Shown here piece by piece: positions 43,755 through 52,543 of a stretch of 64,000 nt of DNA (the stretch's first letter is position 1; each line of letters starts with the position of its first letter). Source of the stretch: Nocardia elegans NBRC 108235. Lineage in GTDB: Bacteria > Actinomycetota > Actinomycetes > Mycobacteriales > Mycobacteriaceae. Under the pieces are notes generated by a model. That model searched no databases. It had not been told where the DNA came from and saw only the letters and a list, made by a program, of their open reading frames with translations. The stretch lies in assembly GCF_001612845.1 (NCBI RefSeq), contig NZ_BDBF01000002.1, forward strand, positions 1-64,000. The letters run 5' to 3'. Both the position numbers and the translations under genes were made by a program.

Positions 43755-44363
43755 TCACCTCCTCGTGCGGCGCACGGGCGGTTCGCCGGTATCGGAGCTA
43801 CGGCGTCGGCTGACCGAAACAGGTTTGCGTTCCGCGGATTTACGAGTGGAAGTCCGAGAAGTCGTCTTCCGCGCGCGGGGGGCTGCCGCCTTGCGTGCCC
43901 TCGGGGCGGGCGGCTCCCGGTCTTCTTCCCGGTCGCCGGAATCGACTTCCTCGAGATCTTCGTCGGAGGACTCCACGTCCAGGACCTCGGGCTCGCCTTC
44001 GTCGTCCGGCTCGGCTGCCGGTGCTCGCTCGCGGTCCTTGCCCGACAATAGGGAGTCGCCCGACAACAGGGACGAGCCCTGCTGCAGCCGGGTGTTGAGT
44101 GAGTCGAGCTGATTGCTCGCGGCGGTCACGGCGGCGGACCGGGCCGCGCCCAGCAATTCGTCGCGAACGGTATCGGTGAGCTGCGTCAGATCCGCCGACG
44201 ATTTGAGCAGCGATGTTCCCCGCTCCAGCAACTCACCGGGGATGTCCGACGAACGTTTCGCCATCATCGCCCCCGCCACCCCCAGCGCGAACCGCATCTT
44301 CCGCGTGCGCCCCAGCACGTAACCTATGCCCACCCCTATCGCGATACTTGTGCCACCTTTCAT
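43755..44363 (-). CDS. Membrane-anchored gas-vesicle cluster protein (GvpY-like)
   Basis: Starting at ATG 44363 (GAGGAGAAGG upstream), the 202-residue product opens with Gly-rich hydrophobic segments (MKGGTSIAIGVGIGYVLGRTRKMRFALGVAGAMMAKR). It continues with a helical region (LLERGTSLLKSSADLTQLTDTVRDELLGAARSAAVTAASNQLDSLNTRLQQG), an acidic stretch (about 125-155) and an Arg/Lys/Ser-rich tail. By position at the head of the operon, just before the SRPBCC gene, and by its helical DELLGAAR-type core, it resembles GvpY of Streptomyces clusters. Function is unknown. It probably carries the operon promoter in the region of about 170 bases upstream. Confidence 0.72.
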   Translation of the reverse strand: MKGGTSIAIGVGIGYVLGRTRKMRFALGVAGAMMAKRSSDIPGELLERGTSLLKSSADLTQLTDTVRDELLGAARSAAVTAASNQLDSLNTRLQQGSSLLSGDSLLSGKDRERAPAAEPDDEGEPEVLDVESSDEDLEEVDSGDREEDREPPAPRARKAAAPRARKTTSRTSTRKSAERKPVSVSRRRSSDTGEPPVRRTRR

Positions 44364-44480
44364 GGCCTTCTCCTCGTTTGCTCGACACGCCGGCGCGACC
44401 GCACTGCCGCGGGATAGGTCGAGCGATGAGACCCCGATGTTTGGAGTAAGCCACATCACAGAATGGCCTTACATCAGCGT

Positions 44481-44486
44481 ATACCC
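44481..44486 (-). promoter_or_regulatory. GGGTAT, weak candidate -10 for the gas-vesicle operon
   Basis: On the minus strand GGGTAT lies about 120 bases before the first gene of the operon. GGGTAT is the -10 element of SigB/SigF-type stress promoters. No good GTTT -35 is found at 15-17 bases, so this is only a lead. Confidence 0.25.
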
Positions 44487-44535
44487 AGCTATCGCTGCTG
44501 TCGGCCATTAGCCGGAGCGACTTCCGGCATATCGA

Positions 44536-44847
44536 TCACTGCAGGCGCCGGGTACGCCGGCGCGGACGCAGCACGCGCACTGCCCGCCGCCAGCCACGCG
44601 GTGTGGCGACGAACCGCACCGGCCCGTCGAATCGGTCCGTCGGGTCGACTTCGGATGCGGAGATACCGGCCCGGCGGGCGGCCTCGTAGCGAGCCAGACC
44701 TTCCCGGAACGCGGCCGGATCGCCGCCGACGTCGGGGTGCTGGTTGCGCACGAAACGACGGTAGGCCGCGCGGTCGGCGGCCGACCATCCGGCGCCCGCC
44801 ATCGGCGTCCGCGCTTCCCGGATCGGTTCGGGATCTGTGCTCGCCAT
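44536..44847 (-). CDS. Small J-domain-like protein
   Basis: The 103-residue product contains WSAADRAAYRRFVRNQHPDVGGDPAAFREGLARYEAARR. This matches helices II-III of a DnaJ J-domain with the HPD tripeptide in its loop, followed by a basic Arg-rich tail (TPRGWRRAVRVLRPRRRTRR). J-domains activate Hsp70 ATPase. The usual J-domain helix I is weak. ATG 44847 is chosen, although GGAGGGG touches it; GTG 44865 is an alternative. It lies on the gas-vesicle strand about 170 bases upstream of that operon, so a chaperone role in vesicle assembly is conceivable. Confidence 0.6.
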   Translation of the reverse strand: MASTDPEPIREARTPMAGAGWSAADRAAYRRFVRNQHPDVGGDPAAFREGLARYEAARRAGISASEVDPTDRFDGPVRFVATPRGWRRAVRVLRPRRRTRRLQ

Positions 44848-44921
44848 CCCCTCCAGTATCACCACACCATCGCGCCGAAACCGTGACCGTACGCACTGTC
44901 CGAAATGGGTACTCCGTCGCC

Positions 44922-45086
44922 ATGAACGACAGCGCGCAGATTCGACCGGTACCGATGCGGCGGCGGCCTTGGTTCGCGGATCTGGAAGAAGCCGAACGAC
45001 GTGGCGCCCACGGCAATGCCGGACTCGGCTATTTCGATTGTGATTGCGAGATCTGCCACCGGCGGTTCCGGCCCGCAGCGGTCTGA
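44922..45086 (+). CDS. Small Cys-rich protein of unknown function
   Basis: The 54-residue frame reads MNDSAQIRPVPMRRRPWFADLEEAERRGAHGNAGLG and ends YFDCDCEICHRRFRPAAV. The C-x-C-x-x-C-H cluster could bind zinc or iron; the remainder is a charged helix. There is no signal peptide. It is divergent from the J-domain-like gene with 74 bases between. I do not recognise a family. The Cys/His cluster placed at a conserved-looking C-terminus is the main reason to regard it as real. Confidence 0.5.
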   Translation: MNDSAQIRPVPMRRRPWFADLEEAERRGAHGNAGLGYFDCDCEICHRRFRPAAV

Positions 45087-45254
45087 GAATTCTTCGCGCC
45101 GTTCGGTTTTCGGCGAGCAGTCCGATCGTCGAAGGTCACGACCACCCGCGTCCGATCCCAGGGTCGACACCGCCTGGGCATCAGGGTCGACCCTGCGCAA
45201 CTCGAGGGTATTTCCGGATGATCGCGAGATGATCAGTGCGACAGTCTTTCCGGA

Positions 45255-45653
45255 ATGAACGACCCGCGCGAAAGCACCGGCACTGCCCCTGCGGTGTCCC
45301 GGCCGACTCGCAGGCGTCGGCGGGTGGCCCTGGTGAGCGCCGCCTCCGCCGTAGTGATCTCGGTCGCCGGAACTCTGGCCCTGAAGTTCGTCCCCTCGAC
45401 GAGCAGTGTCGTCTACGAGCGCGCCGATTCGGCTCTCCCACAAGTCGATTCGGCTTCGACGCAGGCTGCGGTATCCAGCGTGCCCGACCGAGCGACGGCG
45501 GTTCTCGCGCAGGTGAACGGACCCACAGGGCGGTGGTCCGGGACCTCAGGGGCCGCAGACACGATTACGAAAGCCCCGGCGCCAGTGGACGGGCGGTTCC
45601 GTCAGGGCAGCGTCACCAAAACGTTCATCGCGACAGTGGTATGGCGCTCGTGA
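45255..45653 (+). pseudogene. Truncated serine hydrolase (class C beta-lactamase/DD-peptidase family)
   Basis: The 132-codon frame has a basic start (RPTRRRRRVA), a signal-anchor helix (about 24-44) and the family entry region SALPQVDSASTQAAVSSVPDRATAVLAQVNGPTGRWSGTSGAADTITK. It then has GRFRQGSVTKTFIATVVWRS, where SVTK is the catalytic S-x-x-K. The normal protein continues for about 250 more residues with the Y-x-N and H/K-T-G motifs, but here the frame stops six codons later. No continuation is evident in other frames before the antigen-85-like gene, so the gene is cut short, most likely by deletion. Confidence 0.8.
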
Positions 45654-45745
45654 ACCGGCTGATCTCGGCGGCGTTCGTTCCCACCGATGGGAACCGTTGA
45701 CAACGGGAGACGAGACGTCCGCGGCCGGGTTTCGGCGCCGCTCGC

Positions 45746-46684
45746 TCAGGCGCCGATACCACCGGCCAGTACGGGCCAGGAATCGTGGAGGTCCGCCTCG
45801 AACAGTCCCCAGGTGTGGGAGCCCTCGGGCCGGTCCACGAACACCGCCGGAACGCCGAGCTGTCCGAGCCGACCGGCGAAAGCAGCGGTACACGCACTCG
45901 CGACGGCCTCCACCGGTGGGAACGGCAGTCCCCGGTCGATACCGCCCGGGATGCCGGACGCCGCCGACAAATAGATGGCCTTGCCCGCCAGGGCGCCGGC
46001 CCGCGCGAACGCATCGTGTACGGGCCACACCCCGGTTCCCGGCAGGCCCCACATATTGCCCGGATTGCCACCACCCCGCACGACCTGGGCACTCACCATC
46101 GCGATCCCGGCCGGATCGTTCGACCACGGGCACCCGCTGTAGGAGGCCACCGCGGCGAACCGCTCGGGCGCCTGGATCGCGAGGTCCACCGCCGACGCCC
46201 CGCTCATCGACACCCCGGCGATCGCATTGCGGCCGGTGGTCCCCAGCTGGGCGTCGACCACGTCGGGCAGTTCCCGGGTGAGGTAGGCCTGCCAGCGATT
46301 GCGGCCCATCACCGGGTCGTCGGCGTTCCAATCGGTGTACATGCTGTTGGGCCCGCCGATCGGCATCACCACATTGACGCGCTTGTCGGCGAAGAACGCG
46401 CGCACATCGGTGTCGTCCCACCAGGAGATGTTGTCCACACCGCCGCCGATGCCGGTGAGCAGATAAAGCGTGGGCGCCGGTCCGCCACCGGCCGCGCGGA
46501 TCACCCGGTTCGTGATCACCCGGTCCATCGATGGCGAATAGACGTCCATCTCGACCGCCGCGGGACCCAGCGGATGTTCGCCCACCACATGCGCTGCCGG
46601 ATCCGCCGCGGCCGAACCCGCCGCGAAAGCACCCCCGGCAACGACCGTCCACACCATTACGAGAAGTCGCGTGATTACCGTCAC
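45746..46684 (-). CDS. Antigen 85-like secreted esterase/mycolyltransferase family protein
   Basis: The 312-residue protein has a signal peptide with an AxA site (GSAAADPA, about 24-28) and the esterase D/Ag85 alpha/beta-hydrolase fold. It has PTLYLLTGIGGG, VVMPIGGPNSMYTDWN, the nucleophile S159 in IAGVSMSGASA, and a C-terminal SHTWGLFEADLHDSW with the catalytic His. Ag85 proteins transfer mycolates onto trehalose and arabinogalactan outside the membrane. Trehalose or mycolate specificity is not certain here, and an MPT51-like or esterase role is possible. It stands alone, downstream of the large carboxylase gene on the same strand. Confidence 0.88.
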   Translation of the reverse strand: MTVITRLLVMVWTVVAGGAFAAGSAAADPAAHVVGEHPLGPAAVEMDVYSPSMDRVITNRVIRAAGGGPAPTLYLLTGIGGGVDNISWWDDTDVRAFFADKRVNVVMPIGGPNSMYTDWNADDPVMGRNRWQAYLTRELPDVVDAQLGTTGRNAIAGVSMSGASAVDLAIQAPERFAAVASYSGCPWSNDPAGIAMVSAQVVRGGGNPGNMWGLPGTGVWPVHDAFARAGALAGKAIYLSAASGIPGGIDRGLPFPPVEAVASACTAAFAGRLGQLGVPAVFVDRPEGSHTWGLFEADLHDSWPVLAGGIGA

Positions 46685-46765
46685 GACAACGGACTACCCC
46701 GCCATGATCATCACAACGCGGCCGAACCCGTGACCGGCCGCGGACGGCCGGTCACGGGCGTGAAA

Positions 46766-49700
46766 TCAGCCGAGACGCGCCTCGATCGCCTCGATGATGC
46801 GCGGCCGCAGCTCGCGAGCGCTGATCACCGCGTCGACCGAGCCGACCTCGACGGCGCGGTGGATGTTGTGCACCCGGTCGAACTCGGCGGCGACCTCGCC
46901 CAGCTTCTCCGCGCGCACCTGCGAGCGGACCTCGTCGAGTTCGGCGGACAGTTCCGCGCGCTCGGTTCCCGACGCGTTCGCGACCCGCGACTCCAGTTCG
47001 CGCACCCGCGAATCCGAGGCGGTGCGGGTGTTGACGTCACCGGCGAACACCACGGCCGCGGCCGGGGCGCCACCGAGCACCGAGGCGAACGAACCCTCCA
47101 GCGCGAGCACGGTCATATTCGGGTTCAGCGCCTTCGAGAACACCACGAAGGCACCGCCGTGGTAGCGCGAGATCACGCAGAACACGATGGGCCCGCGGAA
47201 GTTCACGATCGCGCGGCCGATTTCGGCACCGTATTCGAGCTGCAGCTTGCGCATCGACTCCGGCGATCCGTCGAAGCCGGACAGATTCGCCAGCACCACC
47301 AGCGGGCGGTTGCCGCTGGCCGCGTTGATCGCGCGGGCCGCCTTCTTCGACGACCGCGGGAACAGCGTGCCCGCGGTGTAGGTGTCGGGTCCGTCGGTGG
47401 ACGGGAAGCCGCGCCGCGGCACACCCCGCGATTCGATGCCCAGCAGGCAGACCGGGATACCACCCACATGCGCGTCCTGCACGACGGCGGTCTCCGCATC
47501 GGCCATACCCGCCCAGCGCTCCAGCACGGCGTGGTCCTGATCGGCCAGCGCCCGCATCACGGTGCGAATATCGAAGGGCTTCTTGCGATCCGGGTTCGCG
47601 GTCGCGGAGAAGATCTCGCCGACGGTCGTGAAATCGCTGTCCGGCACGTTGTGCGGGAACGTGCACACGTCGCGGTCGATCGGGTCGGTGGTCTGCGCGC
47701 GGCGCGGACCCTGCTCACCGGGAGCGATGTAGGTGTGGTCGTAGTGCGACATCAGCACATCGCGGGCTCCGGCCAGATTCGGCGCCCAGTACTGCGCCTG
47801 ACCGTTGGGGCCCATCACGCGGTCGTAGCCGCCGATGCCGAAGTTGTCCTCGGCCGACACACCGCCGGAGAAGTCCAGCGCCTGCTTACCGGTCAGCACC
47901 ATCGCCGAATCCGGGGTCATCACGAGGATGCCCTTGGTGTGCATGAGCATCGTCGCCTCGGCGTTCCAGTACGGCTGCGCGCCGACGTTGATGCCGGAGA
48001 CCACGATGTTGATCTCGCCGCCGTCCTGCGTGAATTCGACGATGCGCTTGAGCGCCGCCGCCACCCAGTCCATGTTCTCGGTACCGGACTTCATCGAGAT
48101 CCGGGCGCCGGAGGACAGCGCGTACCACTCGAGCGGCACCTGCATCTGCTCGGCCAGATCCAGCGCCGCGATCACCCGGCGGCACTCCGGCTCCGAGAGC
48201 GCGCCCAGCGACTTGGTCGGATCGCCGAGCAGCACCACCCGCGTGATGCCCTGCGGATGCCGGTCGGTCGGCGTGTTCACCACACCGGCGACCATCGCCG
48301 CGGTGTTGCGGCCCTTGGGCCGGTCGACGGGGACGAGGGTGTGCTCGGCGTCGAGGTCGTATTCGGTGAAAGTGCCGAGCAGACCGGTCAATTCGTACGG
48401 GTACACGGTGCCGCGGCCGGCGGCCCGCAACACCTTCTGGCGGTACTCGTCGAGCGGTTCGACCGGATCGTCGGTGCGCTCGCCGACGGTGACCTCGGTG
48501 CCGCCGGTGGCATCGAACCGGATGCGCACGACGAGCTTGACCAGCTCACCGGTCTGCGCGTCGGGCTGGCGGGCGATGAGCAGGATCTCCTCCAGCCCGG
48601 CGCCCGCGGTCGCCGGTTCGACGCGACCGACGATGGTGTCCAGCTCGGCGCGGGTCACATCCAGCGGCGGCCAGATGTAGAGCACGATCCGGTTGGTGTG
48701 GAAGCGCTTGGCCGACGGCCGCCGCGACTGTGCCCGGCGGATCGAGTCGACACAGGTCGCGACCGTGCTCTCGGCGGTCGGCAGCGACAGCAGCCGGCCC
48801 TCGTGGTCACGCAGCGCGGTCAGGTCGCGCACCTGCGCGAAGGCGATCAACCGCTCGTCGGCGGGGTTCTCCTTCGCGACACCGCGGAACAGGTAGACCT
48901 CCTCGTCGGAGGACGGCAGCCGGGTGAGATCGAATTTGCGCAGGCGGCGCATCTGCATCCGCTCGGCGATATAGGGGTGCAGGCCGCGGATCAACCGCTC
49001 CTCGGCCAGACCGGTCGCCGACGGGCGGAAGGTGAAGTGGTGGTGCATCACCGCGCCGTTGCTGCCCGCGACGGTGGCCGTGATCCGATTCACCTGGTTG
49101 GGCAGCGACCGGGCGCCGAGCACCTCCTGCAGAGCGGCGGCCATCGCGTCGAAGTCCTCCGGCTGGTTCTCCCAGCCGAGGTAGATGTCGGCCTCGATGG
49201 AGGCGGCGCCGCCGGCCAGTTCGGTGAGCCCGCTCAGCACCGTGTCGAGCGAGTCGAAACTGACCGCCGCGGAGACCAGATTCACACCGCGGCGTTCGGC
49301 GACCACGAAGGTGCAGCCGTCCACCTCCTGGGTGCGGACGTCGGTCAGGCCCTTGTTGCCGTAATACCGCCGGGTCAGCACCTCGAGCATGACAGTGTTG
49401 TCGGGGTTGCCCCGCACCAGCCGCTGGGCCAGCAGCCGAACCAGCGGTTCGGTGCTGCGCACCATCTCGGCGATGCGATCGGCGCGGTCGGCGGCGTCCG
49501 GATGCGCGTCCAGATGGCTCAGATGCTTGCGGACCGTGGTGTAGACGCGGGCGCGGTTGCGGCGCAGCAGCGGCTGGCCGTACCAGGCGTAGACCACACC
49601 GCGGGTGATGTCGGCGATCACCGGGAAGCGCACCTGGGTCGCGGCCACCAGCCGCTCCAGCGCCAGGCCCACCGGTTCCTGCAGCACCCGATCCGGCACC

Positions 49701-52219
49701 GGCTCGCCCAGCCATTCGCGCAGCAGCGTGGTGACGACGGTGACCGTGTCGGACGGGCGCTGCTGGGCGAGGAAGATCCGGAAGACCGCGGCCTCGAGTT
49801 CCGGGGTGCGCTCCAGGTCGGTGACGCCGTAGTGCGCGAGCGCCTTCGACAGCTTGGCCCGGTAAGACTCCGGCAGTCCGGCCCGCTCGACGTCGAGGCT
49901 CTGCAGATAGGTGTGGAAATATTCGCGGGCGCTGTGGACGTGGCCGTGACCGGCGTCCTCACCCCAGAACTGGCTCAGCTCGGCGAGATCGGTGAAGACC
50001 TCGATCAATTCCAGTTCCTCGGCGAGCGGGCGGCGGTTGTCCGCGATCGCCGCGCGGCGCGCAGCCAGGTAGTCCGTCAGGACACGGCCGCCGTCGTGCG
50101 GGTCGACGTCGAAACCGAGCAGCAGCCCGCGCAGATCCTCCTGGCCGCGCACGGTGCGCTCGTGGGCCAGCACCTCGGTGGGCGCGGTGGGCAGGTCCAG
50201 TTCGACCGACTCGACCGCGGCGGCCTCGTCGGCCTGATCGTCGTCGGCGATCGGTTCCAGCCGCAGCAGCGGCGCGCCGGCCTCGACCTGTGAGCCGACC
50301 GAGACGCTGCACTCCTTGAGGCGCGCCTTGAACGGCGACCGCAGCACGGTCTCCATCTTCATCGACTCGAGGACCAGCACGGGCGCGCCCGCCTCGACCT
50401 CGTCGCCGACCTCGAGCGGCTTGGCGACGACCAGCGCGGGCGCGGGCGAGCGCACGACACCGCCTTCGTCACGGCTCACCCGATGCGTCACGCCGTCGAC
50501 ATCCACCACGTGGGTGGGGCCGTGCGTGCCGGTGACCAGCCGATACCGGGTGCCGTTGACCACGATCTGACCGGTGTGGCGGTCGAAACGCTCGAGATCG
50601 ACGTCCGCGGTGGCGATCTCGCCGGCCGCCTCGATGCCGATCCGGAATCGATGCGCGCCGACTCGCGCGACCCGCAGGCGGTAGCTCGCGCCACGCAGCT
50701 TCAGATCCAGCGGGCGGCCGCTCTCGTGCTGCACCTGCGGGCGGCCACCGGCGGCGGTGGACAGCAGCCGATGCCGCTCGGCCCGCTCCTCTTCCTCGTA
50801 GGCGTCGATGGCGGCGGCGGCCAAGGCGACCGCGGTGTGCCGCTGGGCCACCAGCCGGCCCTCGCCGCGCACCCGGTCGATCCAGCCGGTGTCGGCGCTG
50901 GCGTCGATGACCTCGGGCTGGTCGAGCAGATCCAGGACGAAGCTCTTGTTGGTCGCGCCGCCCTCGATGATCACGCGGGTCTCGCCGACCGCGCGGCGCA
51001 GCCGGCCCAGGGCCTCTTCGCGATCGCGGCCGTAGGCGATGATCTTGGCGATCATCGAGTCGAAGTCGGCGGGGATGGTGTCGCCCTCGCTGACACCGGT
51101 GTCGACGCGGATACCCGGGCCGGCCGGCAGATCCAGCAGGGCGATGCGCCCCGGCGCCGGGGCGAAGTCGCGGTCGGGGTCTTCGGCGTTGAGGCGGGCC
51201 TCGATGGCGTGCCCGCGTTCGGCCGGCGGCTCACCCTCGAGCCGTCCACCGGAGGCCACGTGCAACTGCGCCCGGACCAGGTCGAACCCGGTGGTGTACT
51301 CGGTGATCGGGTGCTCGACCTGCAAGCGGGTGTTGACCTCCAGGAAGGCGAACAGCTCGTCTCCGGGGTGGTAGAGGAATTCGACGGTCGCCGCGCCGCG
51401 GTAACCGACCGCCACCGCGAGCCGCTCGGCCGAGGCCTTGAGATCGGCGACCTGCTCGGGCCGCAGCACCGGCGAGGCGGACTCCTCGATGACCTTCTGA
51501 TTGCGCCGCTGCACCGAGCAGTCGCGCACGCCCAGCGCCCACGCGGTGCCCTGACCGTCGGCGATCACCTGAACCTCGACGTGGCGGGCGCCGGTGACCA
51601 GCCGCTCCAGGAAGACGACACCGCTGCCGAAGGCGCGGGCCGCTTCCTGGCTGGTGCGCTCGTAGGCGTCGACCAGTTCGGCTTCGTTGGTGATGACACG
51701 GATACCGCGGCCACCACCACCGGCGGTGGCCTTCAACATCAGCGGATAGCCGATGTCCTTGGCCGCCGCGATGGCGGCGTCCAGCGTCTCGACCGCACCG
51801 CGGCTCCAAGGCGCCACCGGCACCCCGACCTCTTCGGCGATCAGCTTCGCGCCGATCTTGTCGCCGAGTTTGCGCATGGCGTCCGGGCTCGGACCGATGA
51901 ACGTGATACCGATGTGCTCGCACAGTTCCGCGAAGGCGGGATCCTCGGCGACGAAACCCCAGCCGACCCAGGCGGCGTCGGCCTTGGTCGCCACCAGCGC
52001 CTTCTCCAGCGCCTTCAGGTCCAGGTAGGGGCGGGCGGAGGCCGGACCGAGGTCGTAGGCGATATCGGCCTCGCGCACGAACGTCGCGTTCCGGTCGACA
52101 TCGGTGTACAGAGCGACGGTTTCGATCTGTCGCGCGGTCGCCGCGGCCAAATCTCGGACGGCGTGGATGAGGCGCATTGCGGCCTCACCCCGGTTCACGA
52201 TGGCGATGCGGCTGAACAC
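46766..52219 (-). CDS. Single-chain multidomain acyl-CoA carboxylase
   Basis: This 1,817-residue protein carries all parts of a biotin-dependent carboxylase. It has biotin carboxylase (about 1-450; KATAGGGGRGIRV, FLEVNTRLQVEHPITE), a biotinyl domain with K621 in LESMKMET, a central helical region of about 600 residues, and a carboxyltransferase domain (about 1250-1800; LEWYALSSGARISM, IVSGINVGAQPYWNAEA, NLSGFDGS). This order, with the large central part before CT, is that of eukaryotic acetyl-CoA carboxylase rather than the usual split AccA/AccD pairs. Similar proteins occur in Rhodococcus and Nocardia; the substrate (acetyl-, propionyl- or longer acyl-CoA) is unknown. GTG 52219 is chosen because AAGGAG lies 7 bases upstream. 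Confidence 0.9.
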   Translation of the reverse strand: MFSRIAIVNRGEAAMRLIHAVRDLAAATARQIETVALYTDVDRNATFVREADIAYDLGPASARPYLDLKALEKALVATKADAAWVGWGFVAEDPAFAELCEHIGITFIGPSPDAMRKLGDKIGAKLIAEEVGVPVAPWSRGAVETLDAAIAAAKDIGYPLMLKATAGGGGRGIRVITNEAELVDAYERTSQEAARAFGSGVVFLERLVTGARHVEVQVIADGQGTAWALGVRDCSVQRRNQKVIEESASPVLRPEQVADLKASAERLAVAVGYRGAATVEFLYHPGDELFAFLEVNTRLQVEHPITEYTTGFDLVRAQLHVASGGRLEGEPPAERGHAIEARLNAEDPDRDFAPAPGRIALLDLPAGPGIRVDTGVSEGDTIPADFDSMIAKIIAYGRDREEALGRLRRAVGETRVIIEGGATNKSFVLDLLDQPEVIDASADTGWIDRVRGEGRLVAQRHTAVALAAAAIDAYEEEERAERHRLLSTAAGGRPQVQHESGRPLDLKLRGASYRLRVARVGAHRFRIGIEAAGEIATADVDLERFDRHTGQIVVNGTRYRLVTGTHGPTHVVDVDGVTHRVSRDEGGVVRSPAPALVVAKPLEVGDEVEAGAPVLVLESMKMETVLRSPFKARLKECSVSVGSQVEAGAPLLRLEPIADDDQADEAAAVESVELDLPTAPTEVLAHERTVRGQEDLRGLLLGFDVDPHDGGRVLTDYLAARRAAIADNRRPLAEELELIEVFTDLAELSQFWGEDAGHGHVHSAREYFHTYLQSLDVERAGLPESYRAKLSKALAHYGVTDLERTPELEAAVFRIFLAQQRPSDTVTVVTTLLREWLGEPVPDRVLQEPVGLALERLVAATQVRFPVIADITRGVVYAWYGQPLLRRNRARVYTTVRKHLSHLDAHPDAADRADRIAEMVRSTEPLVRLLAQRLVRGNPDNTVMLEVLTRRYYGNKGLTDVRTQEVDGCTFVVAERRGVNLVSAAVSFDSLDTVLSGLTELAGGAASIEADIYLGWENQPEDFDAMAAALQEVLGARSLPNQVNRITATVAGSNGAVMHHHFTFRPSATGLAEERLIRGLHPYIAERMQMRRLRKFDLTRLPSSDEEVYLFRGVAKENPADERLIAFAQVRDLTALRDHEGRLLSLPTAESTVATCVDSIRRAQSRRPSAKRFHTNRIVLYIWPPLDVTRAELDTIVGRVEPATAGAGLEEILLIARQPDAQTGELVKLVVRIRFDATGGTEVTVGERTDDPVEPLDEYRQKVLRAAGRGTVYPYELTGLLGTFTEYDLDAEHTLVPVDRPKGRNTAAMVAGVVNTPTDRHPQGITRVVLLGDPTKSLGALSEPECRRVIAALDLAEQMQVPLEWYALSSGARISMKSGTENMDWVAAALKRIVEFTQDGGEINIVVSGINVGAQPYWNAEATMLMHTKGILVMTPDSAMVLTGKQALDFSGGVSAEDNFGIGGYDRVMGPNGQAQYWAPNLAGARDVLMSHYDHTYIAPGEQGPRRAQTTDPIDRDVCTFPHNVPDSDFTTVGEIFSATANPDRKKPFDIRTVMRALADQDHAVLERWAGMADAETAVVQDAHVGGIPVCLLGIESRGVPRRGFPSTDGPDTYTAGTLFPRSSKKAARAINAASGNRPLVVLANLSGFDGSPESMRKLQLEYGAEIGRAIVNFRGPIVFCVISRYHGGAFVVFSKALNPNMTVLALEGSFASVLGGAPAAAVVFAGDVNTRTASDSRVRELESRVANASGTERAELSAELDEVRSQVRAEKLGEVAAEFDRVHNIHRAVEVGSVDAVISARELRPRIIEAIEARLG

Positions 52220-52543
52220 TCGCCGACTCCTTTCCACAGCGTAGGCCCGGTGCATGGGCAGAATTCGAGGTATCGCGGCTCCGCGTAGTGTGCACCTTTA
52301 TTCCACGAATGTGTACGCCGTGCAGGGTTACCCGCACGTATCGTGTGGGATCCCATAGGAGTCGTCCGGCCGATTCCCGCTGAAGCGCGGTATCGAGACA
52401 TGCGTGAGCGAGCGCCGGGTCGTATGACCCGGGCAACATCGAAGCAGATCAGAGCATCAATCGACGTCGCCGCCCGCGGCCGTGGCCGGCCTCCGATTGC
52501 GATTGGGCGGCGAATCGGCGACGGCGCGGCGAATCAGCGGATC
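52220..52543. other. Intergenic region upstream of the carboxylase gene
   Basis: No gene is supported in these 324 bases between the carboxylase start and the end of the Rv1083-like gene. A perfect 10-bp palindrome TGGGATCCCA sits at 52346-52355, about 130 bases upstream of the carboxylase GTG, inside GTGTGGGATCCCATAGGAG. It may be an operator. Otherwise I see nothing of note. Confidence 0.5.

Noticed and set aside
42442..44112. 556-codon plus-strand frame with long Val/Leu/Phe runs looking like membrane helices
   Set aside because: It is antisense to gvpA, the SRPBCC gene and the GvpY-like gene. The hydrophobic run is the complement of the Glu/Asp codon repeats.
45785..50293. 1,502-codon open frame on the plus strand
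   Set aside because: It is antisense to the carboxylase and Ag85-like genes. Its Arg/His/Gly/Val-rich composition is the usual mirror of GC-rich coding DNA, and no domain is visible.
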